NCBI GenBank assembly: GCA_009780755.1
Contig: WQZL01000064.1
Coordinates: 1 to 12,134 of the forward strand
Direction: 5' to 3'
Source: Promicromonosporaceae bacterium
Lineage (GTDB): Bacteria; Actinomycetota; Actinomycetes; Actinomycetales; Cellulomonadaceae
DNA: 12,134 nucleotides
Within the stretch, counting starts at the first letter, position 1, and every line of letters begins with the position of its first letter. A program made the translations under genes and the position numbers. The notes below the pieces were generated by a model. That model had not been told where the DNA came from. It saw nothing but the letters and a program-made list of their open reading frames with translations, and did not search any database. Shown here piece by piece: positions 1-6,258 of this stretch.

Positions 1-48
1 CCGATTCTTTCATACCTGTGGCGCCAGCCTGCATAGACTGTTGGCTGT

Positions 49-597
49 TTACGTAGGTGAGTGCCCCAAGGCGAAATTGCGTTGGGGGCGCCAGACGGCG
101 TCGGGGCCGTGTTCATAGAGCCAGAACTCGGTGACATCGAAGGCGGCCTCGAAGGTGGCCATCTGCCTGAACGCCCGGTCCAATGCCTCGCCTGGCACCT
201 CGTGGGCCACCGTCACATGCGGGTGGTAGTTAAACCGCTTCTCCTGGGCAAGCGGACCACTGCGAGCCGCCCGTTCCAGGCTTTCACACTCCGAAATACC
301 CTGCACTACATTAATAAACACCACCGGCGACGTGGGCCTAAACGTTCCAGAACCTCGCAAATGCAAACGGAACGGATTCGTAGCCGCCGCAACCGCACCC
401 AGATGCGCATATACCTCCGGCAACCGCGCCACATCCACCGCCGTCGGCCCCACCACCGTAATGTGCGGTGGCACCGTTGTTGCGCATTCGTCGCCAAAGC
501 TCAGCCGCGCCGCCACCAATTCGTCCGCCCACGGCTCCGGGATAGCGACGGACACACCTATCCGGGTTTGGTCTGGGGTTGTCTCGGGCAAATGCAT
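49..597 (-). CDS. 2'-5' RNA ligase / 2H phosphoesterase family protein
   Basis: Predicted cytosolic member of the 2H phosphoesterase superfamily (2'-5' RNA ligase or cyclic phosphodiesterase type), 182 residues, a usual size for a single-domain member. The two family signature motifs are visible: HIT at residues 45-47 and HVT at 127-129, each followed by a hydrophobic strand. Together these histidines and threonines form the active site. The ATG lies 3 bp after the trpS stop, with an AGGGA ribosome-binding site inside the end of trpS, so the gene is probably co-transcribed with trpS. The substrate cannot be told from sequence: family members act on 2',3'-cyclic phosphates, 2'-5' linkages or ADP-ribose cyclic phosphate. 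The family call is firm and the specific activity is unknown. Confidence 0.85.
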   Translation of the reverse strand: MHLPETTPDQTRIGVSVAIPEPWADELVAARLSFGDECATTVPPHITVVGPTAVDVARLPEVYAHLGAVAAATNPFRLHLRGSGTFRPTSPVVFINVVQGISECESLERAARSGPLAQEKRFNYHPHVTVAHEVPGEALDRAFRQMATFEAAFDVTEFWLYEHGPDAVWRPQRNFALGHSPT

Positions 598-600
598 GGC

Positions 601-1647
601 TCAGTCCCTGGCCAGCGGCAACAGCCCAAACCGGCTGTAGACCCGCTCCAACACCGGTCGGGCAATCGCCCTGGCTCGCTCCGCGCCGTCAGCCAATACC
701 CGGTCTAGCTCGGCTGGGTCGGCCAGATACATTGCGGCCCGCTCCTGGAAGGGGGTCAGGAACTCAACCACCGCGTCGGCCAGATCCACCTTCAGGTAAC
801 CGTAGCCGCGGCCGTCGTACTCCACCGCGATGGCGTCAATCTCCCGGCCCGTCACTGCCGCGAATATGGTCAACAGGTTCGAGATGCCCGGCTTGGCGGC
901 TACGTCGTACCGCACGCCATACGTTTCATCCGCATCCGTCACCGCGCCCTTGATGGCCTTGGCGGCTTTTTTGGGGTCTTCCAGCAGCCAAACGATGCCC
1001 TTGGGACTGGCTGCCGACTTGCTCATCTTCGCGGTTGGGTCTTGCAAATCCTGAATCTTGGCTCCGCCCTTGATGATGTGCACATCGGGCACCACCACGG
1101 TGCCCTCACCAAAACGTGAGTTCAGCCGCTCGGCGATGTCGCGGGTAAGTTCTAGGTGCTGACGCTGATCCTCGCCGACGGGCACTAGCGCGGAGTCGTA
1201 GAGCAGAATGTCGGCGGCCTGCAACATCGGATAGGCGAACAGGCCGACGTTGGCGCCATCGGTGCCGCGCTTGGCCGATTTGTCCTTGAACTGCGTCATT
1301 CGGCTGGCCTCACCAAAACCGGTGTGGCACTGCATCAGCCAGCCCAGTTCGGCGTGTTCGGGCACATGCGACTGCACAAACAGGATCGACTTGGCTGGGT
1401 CCACGCCGCCTGCCAGGTACTGCGCCGCCGTGCGTCGCGTACGCTCGCGCAGCAGCTCCGGCTCCGGGTGAACGGTCAGTGCGTGCAGGTCAGCGACAAA
1501 GTACAGGGCGTCGAAATCATCCTGCAACGCCACCCACTGTCGCAGCGCACCAATGTAGTTGCCCAGGTGCAGCGAGCCATCGGTGGGCTGCATTCCCGAG
1601 AGGATGCGGGGGCGGCGGTCAATCATCGCGTCAGACATAGACGTCAT
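601..1647 (-). CDS. trpS: tryptophan--tRNA ligase
   Basis: Class I aminoacyl-tRNA synthetase that activates tryptophan with ATP and loads it onto tRNA-Trp in the cytosol. The protein has 348 residues, typical for a bacterial TrpRS. The HIGH-type motif reads HLGN at residues 27-30, and the KMSKS loop is exact at 207-211. The VPVGEDQ stretch (155-161) follows AADILLY, whose Asp146 corresponds to the indole-recognising aspartate of the family. The first ATG has no clear Shine-Dalgarno sequence, and two in-frame ATGs follow at codons 4 and 8; any could be the true start because the conserved part begins near residue 14. The gene follows DUF3117 by about 60 bp and precedes the 2H phosphoesterase by 3 bp. 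No T-box or tryptophan-rich leader was seen upstream. Confidence 0.96.
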   Translation of the reverse strand: MTSMSDAMIDRRPRILSGMQPTDGSLHLGNYIGALRQWVALQDDFDALYFVADLHALTVHPEPELLRERTRRTAAQYLAGGVDPAKSILFVQSHVPEHAELGWLMQCHTGFGEASRMTQFKDKSAKRGTDGANVGLFAYPMLQAADILLYDSALVPVGEDQRQHLELTRDIAERLNSRFGEGTVVVPDVHIIKGGAKIQDLQDPTAKMSKSAASPKGIVWLLEDPKKAAKAIKGAVTDADETYGVRYDVAAKPGISNLLTIFAAVTGREIDAIAVEYDGRGYGYLKVDLADAVVEFLTPFQERAAMYLADPAELDRVLADGAERARAIARPVLERVYSRFGLLPLARD

Positions 1648-1707
1648 TGTGGCAGGTGGACACGCTATCAGTCGAGATTGGTCAGATACGGGCGAGGATG
1701 CCGCCGC

Positions 1708-1881
1708 TTAGGCGGGCGCGAAGTGCGCCATCAGGGCTTCGCCCAGGCTGGTCACCTCATCAATGTTGAGTTCAACCACCAGGCGACCACCGCCTTCCAG
1801 CGGCACCCGCATCACGTAGCCACGGCCTTCTTTGGTGACCTCCATCGGACCGTCACCGGTACGAGGCTTCATCGCAGCCAT
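1708..1881 (-). CDS. DUF3117 family protein
   Basis: Small conserved actinobacterial protein of unknown function, 57 residues from the chosen start. The opening MAAMKPRTGDGP and the central EGRGYVMRVPLEGGGRLVVEL are hallmarks of DUF3117, which is nearly invariant across the phylum and usually 55-60 residues long. I chose ATG at 1881 because the family starts with MAAMKP and a GGAG lies 8 bp upstream. A GTG at 1890 with its own AAGGA would add three residues. No catalytic motif or membrane segment is visible. In mycobacteria this family is encoded not far from a LOG-family gene (Rv1205/Rv1211 region, recalled), as it is here. A TAAACT -10 element lies about 60 bp upstream. Confidence 0.93.
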   Translation of the reverse strand: MAAMKPRTGDGPMEVTKEGRGYVMRVPLEGGGRLVVELNIDEVTSLGEALMAHFAPA

Positions 1882-1939
1882 CAGTGGCACTCCATTTCCT
1901 TACGTTGCTAGACCCTGCGCGCGGAACACGCGGGGCTTA

Positions 1940-1945
1940 AGTTTA
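1940..1945 (-). promoter_or_regulatory. putative -10 element for DUF3117
   Basis: The minus-strand hexamer TAAACT fits the actinobacterial TANNNT consensus and sits in an AT-rich island in the 135-bp gap between the LOG gene and DUF3117. No convincing -35 is found at standard spacing. The same hexamer serves as the proposed -10 of fdxA. The gap otherwise holds no gene or strong terminator. Confidence 0.35.
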
Positions 1946-2016
1946 GTTCACAAAATGGCACGTTCTCGCCAAAGTGCGCGATTCGACCTATGGGTAGGCG
2001 CGAAGGCGGCGTCTAC

Positions 2017-2829
2017 TCATCCCTCGGGCCGCAGGTCCATCGCGGCTACCTGGGCGGCGCGTTCGTCGGCGGCGAGTTGGGCGCCTCGCTCCAACATGTA
2101 ACGCACGGCCTCGGCCGGGTTGTCGGTCAGGTGCATCAGCTCAGGGTCGGCGGGGGAAATCATGCCACGCGCCAACACCGGACCGTGTAGCCAGTCCAGC
2201 ATGGGATTCCAGAAGGCGGAGCCGAACAGGGCCAGGGGGAAACCAGTCACCTTGTGTGTCTGCACCAGCGTGAGCGATTCGAACAACTCATCGAACGTGC
2301 CAAATCCACCCGGCATGACGATGAAGCCTTGGGCGTACTTGACGAACATCGTCTTGCGGGCAAAAAAGTAGCGGAAATTAACACCAAGGTTCACGTACTG
2401 ATTCATCCCCTGCTCAAAGGGGAGTTCAATGCCGAGGCCAACCGAGACGCCGCCAGCCTCGTGCGCACCCTTATTCGCGGCCTCCATGATGCCGGGGCCA
2501 CCGCCGGTGATTACCGCATAACCTGCCTCGACCAGCAGGCGGCCGATTTCCACCGCGGCAAGGTAGTCAGGGTGATCTTGCGGGGTGCGGGCCGAGCCAA
2601 ATACGGAGATGGCCGGGCCAAGCTCGGCTAACGCGCCGAAACCCTCGACGAACTCCGACTGGATGCGCATCACCCGCCACGGATCCTTGTGTAGCCAGTC
2701 AGCGCCATCGTCATTAAACAGCAGGGCATGGTCGGCGGTCTGCTCGGGAATCTGACTGCCGCGCAGCAGCAACGGACCCTTGCGGTAGCCATTTCCGTTC
2801 GTTCGGGGGGCGTGGACATCTTTGCGCAT
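2017..2829 (-). CDS. LOG family protein (TIGR00730-type Rossmann fold)
   Basis: Predicted cytosolic nucleotide 5'-monophosphate phosphoribohydrolase of the LOG (lysine decarboxylase-like) family; relatives release the free base from cytokinin or purine nucleoside monophosphates. From the chosen start it has 270 residues. Numbering from there, GGGPGIMEA lies near residues 109-117 and PGGFGTFDE near 173-181. These are the two signatures that form the nucleotide-binding and active site, with an Arg-Lys pair (RKTMF) between them. The N-terminal extension (KGPLLLRGSQIP, DPWRVMRIQSEFVEGF) is typical of the longer actinobacterial subgroup. ATG at 2829 is preferred because AAGGTGG lies just upstream; a GTG at 2838 overlaps that site. 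The gene is divergent from 2860-3423 with a 30-bp gap. The natural substrate is unproven. Confidence 0.9.
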   Translation of the reverse strand: MRKDVHAPRTNGNGYRKGPLLLRGSQIPEQTADHALLFNDDGADWLHKDPWRVMRIQSEFVEGFGALAELGPAISVFGSARTPQDHPDYLAAVEIGRLLVEAGYAVITGGGPGIMEAANKGAHEAGGVSVGLGIELPFEQGMNQYVNLGVNFRYFFARKTMFVKYAQGFIVMPGGFGTFDELFESLTLVQTHKVTGFPLALFGSAFWNPMLDWLHGPVLARGMISPADPELMHLTDNPAEAVRYMLERGAQLAADERAAQVAAMDLRPEG

Positions 2830-2847
2830 GGACGCCACCTTACCCGC

Positions 2848-2853
2848 TACTCT
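2848..2853 (+). promoter_or_regulatory. leaderless promoter -10 (TACTCT)
   Basis: TACTCT matches TANNNT and ends exactly 6 bp before the ATG at 2860, so transcription would begin on the A of the start codon. No Shine-Dalgarno sequence precedes that ATG, which fits a leaderless mRNA. A poor TTGCGC at 2822-2827 is 20 bp away, too far for a standard -35. Confidence 0.5.
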
Positions 2854-2859
2854 TCACCT

Positions 2860-3423
2860 ATGTTGCTGCACGATGTTCAGGCCCGCGTTCGAATCGCCAT
2901 GACCTCCACCCTCATCAACGAGTGGGGACTGTTCACCCCGCGCACGGGCACCTCGGCGCCATCCGAACGATCAATCGCCTTCCACCTGGGGTGGTCGCTG
3001 CGACCAATGTTTGACGAGTCGTGGGATATGGACTGCGACTATGAGCGTTCGGGCGCCGCCCAGGAGAAATCTCTTGCGTTTGGCTCCGGCGTGCATCGCG
3101 CCCCCGATTTGATCGTGCATCGCCGGGGGCGACTCGGCCCGGAGGACAACCTCTTGCTAGTGGCGCTTTCAGCCGATTTTGCCTCCGACACCGACTCCCC
3201 CGATATTAACGCGGTGCGGGCCGTCCAATTGCGGTACGGCTACCGCTATGGAGTGTGGGTTGATCTGCAACTACAAGAAGATGGGCTAGAGGGCCGGGTC
3301 AAGCCTCGCTGGCAGTGGACAACGCTAGAGGAAGGCCATGTCACCGCCGAACCCGAACCGGTGTACAACACCGCCGAGATGAACTCGATCACAAACCAAC
3401 TGCGGTTGTTGTATGTCGGGTGA
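2860..3423 (+). CDS. PD-(D/E)XK nuclease-like protein, probably catalytically degenerate
   Basis: Cytosolic protein of 187 residues with no signal peptide or membrane segment. Its order of motifs matches a widespread uncharacterised restriction-endonuclease-like family: SERSIAFHL (35-43), DCDYERSG (58-65), APDLIVHRRG (81-90), EDNLLLVAL (95-103) and YGYRYGVWVDL (126-136). In active relatives, as I recall them, the strand after the Asp motif reads E-x-K; here those positions are Ala102 and Ser104. Asp83 and the His-Arg-Arg that follow remain. The likely role is therefore binding or scaffolding, not cleavage, unless the residues have migrated. The start at 2860 is set by the leaderless -10; the frame remains open upstream but without a signal. 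Its stop lies 11 bp from the citrate synthase stop on the other strand. The fold assignment is inference from motif memory. Confidence 0.7.
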   Translation: MLLHDVQARVRIAMTSTLINEWGLFTPRTGTSAPSERSIAFHLGWSLRPMFDESWDMDCDYERSGAAQEKSLAFGSGVHRAPDLIVHRRGRLGPEDNLLLVALSADFASDTDSPDINAVRAVQLRYGYRYGVWVDLQLQEDGLEGRVKPRWQWTTLEEGHVTAEPEPVYNTAEMNSITNQLRLLYVG

Positions 3424-3434
3424 TTTCGACAGAC

Positions 3435-4751
3435 TTAATCACCGCGACCGGCCAGCGGCACGAACTCGCGCAGGATGTGGCCTGTGTAGATCTGGTGGGG
3501 GCGGCCAATGCGGGTGGCGGGATCGCGCATCATCTCGCGCCACTGAGCGATCCAGCCGGGCATCCGGGCCAGCGCGAACAGCGGTGTAAACATAGCCGGG
3601 GAGTACCCTATTGCTCGGTAGATCAGGCCGGAGTAGAAATCCACGTTCGGGTATAGGCGCCGCTCAATGAAATAGTCGTCGCTAAGCGCAATCTCTTCGA
3701 GGCCCAGGGCGATGTCGAACAGCTCATCGCGGGCGTCAAGCGAATCCAACACGGCGTGAGCATGTTCCTTGATGATGGCGGCCCGCGGGTCATAAGACTT
3801 GTAGACGCGGTGTCCAAAACCCATCAGGCGGACACCGTCTTCTTTATCCTTGACCTTCCGCATGAATACCGCCACACTGTCGCCGCCGGAGCGGATGCGT
3901 TCTAGCATCGCCAGGGCCGACTCGTTGGCGCCGCCGTGCAGCGGACCGGAGAGGGCGTTAATACCGGCGGCCACTGAAGAGAACAGGTTCGTATGCGCCG
4001 AGCCAACCAGCCGCACTGTTGAGGTGGAGCAGTTCTGCTCATGATCGGCCTGCAAGATCAGCAGTTTGTCCATCGCGGCGGCCGTCACGGGGTTGCCATT
4101 CCACTGCTGGTAGGGCACACCAAACGTCATCCGCAGTAAGTCTTCGACATAGCCGCGCGCGTAATCTGGGTAGAGCAGCGGCTCGTCGCGCATAGAGCGG
4201 TGGATGTACGAGGTGATGGTGCGCATCTTCGCCAGGATCAGCACGGTGGCTGCGGCGATGGCCTCCGGGTCGTGGGGGTTCAGCGCCTCGGGGTAAAACG
4301 TGGCGAGCGCATTCATGGTCGAGGCCATCATCGACATCGGGTGTCCGCCGCGCGGGAAGGCGGCCAGGAAGCCGCGGAATTGCTCGGGCACCAGGGTATG
4401 TCGGTTCACCTTCTCGGAGAAGTCGGCCAGGGTGGCCGCATCCGGCAGCTCCCCGTAAATCAGCAGGTAGGCGACCTCCAGGAATGTCGCATGTTCGGCC
4501 AGCGCCTCAATCGGGTAGCCGCGATAACGCAGAATCCCTCGCTTGCCATCAACAAAGGTGATGGCCGATGCGGTGGCAGCGGTGTTCATGAAACCGGGGT
4601 CATAGGTGACCAGATCGGCCTGCTCACGCAGGGCGGCCACCACCAGCCCGCCATGTCCAGCCGTCGCCTCGACCTGCGGCAGCATCAGATCGCAGCTTCC
4701 CACACTCAGGCGCGCGGGAGCCGCTTCGGTGGGCGGGGCGGTGATCGGCAT
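3435..4751 (-). CDS. gltA: citrate synthase (type II, GltA-like)
   Basis: Condenses acetyl-CoA and oxaloacetate to citrate, the entry step of the TCA cycle. The protein has 438 residues, the length of the hexameric type II group. Catalytic residues are present: His272 in LHGGANE, His314 in GFGHRVY and Asp371 in NVDFYSG. DHEQNCSTSTVR (His237) supplies substrate contacts, and FVDGKRGILRYRGYPIE marks the family N-terminal region. The ATG overlaps the fdxA stop by one base (TGATG), which indicates translational coupling. An in-frame extension of 45 codons reads into the ferredoxin gene and is rejected. The 2-methylcitrate synthase activity of some relatives cannot be excluded, but no prp genes are nearby. 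The gene converges on 2860-3423 with no evident terminator. Confidence 0.94.
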   Translation of the reverse strand: MPITAPPTEAAPARLSVGSCDLMLPQVEATAGHGGLVVAALREQADLVTYDPGFMNTAATASAITFVDGKRGILRYRGYPIEALAEHATFLEVAYLLIYGELPDAATLADFSEKVNRHTLVPEQFRGFLAAFPRGGHPMSMMASTMNALATFYPEALNPHDPEAIAAATVLILAKMRTITSYIHRSMRDEPLLYPDYARGYVEDLLRMTFGVPYQQWNGNPVTAAAMDKLLILQADHEQNCSTSTVRLVGSAHTNLFSSVAAGINALSGPLHGGANESALAMLERIRSGGDSVAVFMRKVKDKEDGVRLMGFGHRVYKSYDPRAAIIKEHAHAVLDSLDARDELFDIALGLEEIALSDDYFIERRLYPNVDFYSGLIYRAIGYSPAMFTPLFALARMPGWIAQWREMMRDPATRIGRPHQIYTGHILREFVPLAGRGD

Positions 4752-5077
4752 CAGATGCCCGTGCCTTGGGGGGGCAGCGCCTCGATGATGGGGTGATCCT
4801 TGGGGATAGCTCCCATGCGGGCGGCTCCTCCCGGCGAGCCAAGATCGGAGAAGAACTCGACGTTGGCCTGGTAGAACGAGGCCCACTGCGTGGGCACGTC
4901 ATCCTCGTAGTAGATGGCTTCGACGGGGCAGACCGGCTCGCAGGCGCCACAATCCACGCACTCATCGGGGTGGATGTACAAGGAGCGAATGCCTTCGTAG
5001 ATGCAATCGACGGGACACTCCTCGATACATGCCTTGTCCTTGACATCGACACATGGCTGGGCAATCACATAGGTCAC
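4751..5077 (-). CDS. fdxA: seven-iron ferredoxin FdxA
   Basis: Soluble electron carrier of the [3Fe-4S][4Fe-4S] ferredoxin family, 108 residues from a GTG start. Cysteine layout is C9-x7-C17-x3-C21-P and C40-x2-C43-x2-C46-x3-C50-P. By family analogy C9, C17 and C50 hold the 3Fe cluster, and C21, C40, C43 and C46 hold the 4Fe cluster; C25 is the extra conserved cysteine. The C-terminal tail with DDVPTQW and FFSDLGSPGGA is typical of actinobacterial FdxA. GTG at 5077 gives the standard [M]TYVIAQPCVDVKDK start; an upstream extension runs back into the divergent gene and is rejected. In many actinobacteria fdxA precedes dapC; here it is joined to citrate synthase. The promoter (TTGCCT-16 bp-TAAACT) leaves only a few leader bases, so the mRNA is probably leaderless or nearly so. 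Confidence 0.94.
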   Translation of the reverse strand: MTYVIAQPCVDVKDKACIEECPVDCIYEGIRSLYIHPDECVDCGACEPVCPVEAIYYEDDVPTQWASFYQANVEFFSDLGSPGGAARMGAIPKDHPIIEALPPQGTGI

Positions 5078-5084
5078 AAGAGAG

Positions 5085-5090
5085 TAGTTT
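5085..5090 (+). promoter_or_regulatory. leaderless promoter -10 (TAGTTT) for the SH3-like gene
   Basis: TAGTTT fits TANNNT and ends exactly 6 bp before the GTG at 5097, giving transcription from the first base of the start codon. It overlaps the opposing -10 of fdxA (5086-5091). No good -35 was seen. Confidence 0.5.
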
Positions 5091-5113
5091 AGTCCGGTGA
5101 TACAGGAGGCAAT
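5086..5113 (-). promoter_or_regulatory. fdxA promoter (-35 TTGCCT, -10 TAAACT)
   Basis: On the minus strand TTGCCT (5113-5108) and TAAACT (5091-5086) are separated by 16 bp. The -10 ends 8 bp before the fdxA GTG, so the leader is absent or very short. The -10 shares five bases with the plus-strand -10 of the divergent gene, and the -35 lies inside that gene's first codons. Confidence 0.5.
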
Positions 5114-5375
5114 AGCGGGAAACCTTGGCTGGCGGATGCTACCCATCGGAGCGCGAGTGGTGGTGCGGCGACGGCTGCTGCCGCCGGAGGCGGCCGAGAG
5201 CCATCACGTTTGGACGGATATTCTTGCCATCGTCCTAGAGGTGCGCGCAGATGGCCTGCTGCTGCGCACGGATGCTCCCAGGCAGCGTGAAGCCACCGAA
5301 GTCTGGGTGCCAGCCTCCCTGATTGAAACCGCCAAACAAATTCCACCCCGGCCACATAGTCGGATGGTTGAGTAG
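5097..5375 (+). CDS. small SH3-like domain protein (Rv0428c acetyltransferase N-terminal type)
   Basis: Protein of 92 residues, or 79 if translation begins at ATG 5136. Strand-rich pattern: LPIGARVVVRRRL (15-27), TDILAIVLEVRADGLLLRT (40-58), then AKQIPPRP (79-86). This order, ending in AK-x-[VI]-PPRP, resembles the N-terminal SH3-like domain that in many actinobacterial GNAT acetyltransferases (Rv0428c type) precedes the catalytic domain. Here a TAG stop follows and no acetyltransferase domain is encoded after it, so this is a free-standing domain or a remnant. GTG 5097 is chosen because a TAGTTT -10 lies 6 bp upstream; an AGGAGG at 5104-5109 is too far from ATG 5136 to serve it. The stop codon sits inside the hairpin at 5366-5391. 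Function unknown; the domain link is from memory of the motif pattern. Confidence 0.65.
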   Translation: MIQEAIAGNLGWRMLPIGARVVVRRRLLPPEAAESHHVWTDILAIVLEVRADGLLLRTDAPRQREATEVWVPASLIETAKQIPPRPHSRMVE

Positions 5376-5391
5376 GAGGGCCTACCCAACC
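5366..5391. terminator. hairpin between convergent genes (possible bidirectional terminator)
   Basis: GGTTGAGTAGG (5366-5376) pairs with CCTACCCAACC (5381-5391) over 10 of 11 positions, one A/C mismatch, around a 4-base loop. It lies between the convergent SH3-like gene, whose TAG stop is inside the left arm, and tyrA, which ends at 5401. No T-run follows on either strand, so an intrinsic terminator is possible but atypical. The left arm shares a 12-base core with the repeat in mshB. Confidence 0.5.
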
Positions 5392-5400
5392 AGCTGATAC

Positions 5401-6258
5401 TCAGCTCATGCGGAGGGAGTCGGCGGTGTGGAAGAAAGTAGTGGTAGAGGCACCGGTTTCCAGGGCGGCGGCCAAGGCGGCGAGATCGGCGGCGGCGCGA
5501 CGGAGGGCCGGGGCGACATGGGCGGCGTTTTCCGCGACCATCGCCTCGGTGCGAGCCGGGTCGGTGTGAGCGACGCGGGTACCGTCGCGGAAGGAGCCAG
5601 CCGCGAGCGCCAGTGCCTCGTCGCGAAGGGGGCTTTGTGCCACCGCGTTTAGCAACTGGGTGGCGACCACATGCGGGACGTGACTGATTAACGCGGCTGC
5701 CTCGTCGTGGGCGGCATCGGTCAGGACGGTGACATTGCCGTCCAGCACGGTTTCGATGAAGTGGATGATGCGGTTAGCTCTAGGTTCTGCGACTCGCTCC
5801 GCTCGCGCAGAATGACGTGTAGTGACGGCCCAGGGGGCGTTCAGCATGAGGGTGTTCGTGGCGGCGGCAAACCCGCTGTACTCGTTTCCGGCCATCGGGT
5901 GAGCGCCGACAAACCGCTCCCCCAGCCCAGCCGCCTCAATCGCCTCCCGCACCGGACCCTTGACCGAACCGACATCCATCACCGTGGCGTCGTCGGTGGC
6001 GCCGATGTGCCGAGCCAGTTCTATGGCGGTGTCGGCCATCGCCCGGAGAGGGACGGCGAGGATCACCAGGTCGGCGTCCGCTACGGCGTCGGGTAGGGAG
6101 GTGGTGGCGGGGATGCCAGCCTCGCGGGCGAGGTTGGCGGTCTGCTCACGGTGGGCGTAGCCGGAGACGGCGATGTTGCGGGCCTGAAGGGCAAGCGCCA
6201 GGGAGCCACCGATTAGCCCCAGGCCGAGGATGGCGACGCGGCGGAAATCCTCTACCAC
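5401..6258 (-). CDS. tyrA: prephenate dehydrogenase
   Basis: Oxidatively decarboxylates prephenate to 4-hydroxyphenylpyruvate with NAD(P)+, the committed step to tyrosine. The protein has 285 residues. It shows the Rossmann motif GLGLIGGS (12-19), DVGSVKG (95-101), the catalytic-histidine motif HPMAGNE (120-126) and SHVPH (192-196). There is no chorismate mutase or C-terminal ACT domain, so this is a short monofunctional form. GTG at 6258 is chosen because GGAG lies 6 bp upstream and the conserved fold starts at residue 8; it overlaps the end of pheA by 7 bases. Residues 148-162, between PWAVT and the helix before TDAAHDE, are Arg/Ala/Glu-rich and are encoded by a palindromic repeat (5785-5812). 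The family call is firm; whether the segment impairs activity is unknown. Confidence 0.93.
   Translation of the reverse strand: MVEDFRRVAILGLGLIGGSLALALQARNIAVSGYAHREQTANLAREAGIPATTSLPDAVADADLVILAVPLRAMADTAIELARHIGATDDATVMDVGSVKGPVREAIEAAGLGERFVGAHPMAGNEYSGFAAATNTLMLNAPWAVTTRHSARAERVAEPRANRIIHFIETVLDGNVTVLTDAAHDEAAALISHVPHVVATQLLNAVAQSPLRDEALALAAGSFRDGTRVAHTDPARTEAMVAENAAHVAPALRRAAADLAALAAALETGASTTTFFHTADSLRMS
5785..5812. repeat. palindromic repeat inside tyrA
   Basis: TTCTGCG (5785-5791) and CGCAGAA (5806-5812) are perfect 7-bp inverted arms around a CTCGCTCCGCTCG-rich centre of 14 bases. The look is that of dispersed intergenic palindromes of the ATTCTGCG...CGCAGAA kind found in many actinobacterial genomes (recalled). 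The flanks (GTCA beyond one arm, CCTAGAGC beyond the other on the minus strand) may belong to the element, so its true ends are uncertain. Confidence 0.6.

Noticed and set aside
1..34. Possible start of a next minus-strand gene running off the window edge (ATG at 34 or 13, product beginning MKES).
   Set aside because: Too few codons and no clear ribosome-binding site; plausible but unsupported.
601..1890. Tryptophan-responsive leader or T-box for trpS.
   Set aside because: The 60-bp gap before trpS has no T-box motif, Trp-codon cluster or terminator.
1908..1935. Imperfect GC-rich stem (CCCTGCG / CGCGGGG) in the DUF3117 leader.
   Set aside because: Needs a mismatch, short, and common by chance in this composition.
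2885..2900. GTTCGAATC resembling a tRNA T-loop.
   Set aside because: No acceptor, D or anticodon arms fit around it, and it lies inside a coding region.
3421..3441. TGATT...AATCA inverted repeat with TTTCGACA between the convergent stops.
   Set aside because: Arms of only 5 bp with an 11-base loop and no T-run; the TTTCGACA match to the mshB repeat is too short to count.
4752..4886. 45-codon N-terminal extension of citrate synthase.
   Set aside because: It overlaps fdxA in another frame; the ATG at 4751 overlapping the fdxA stop gives the normal family length.
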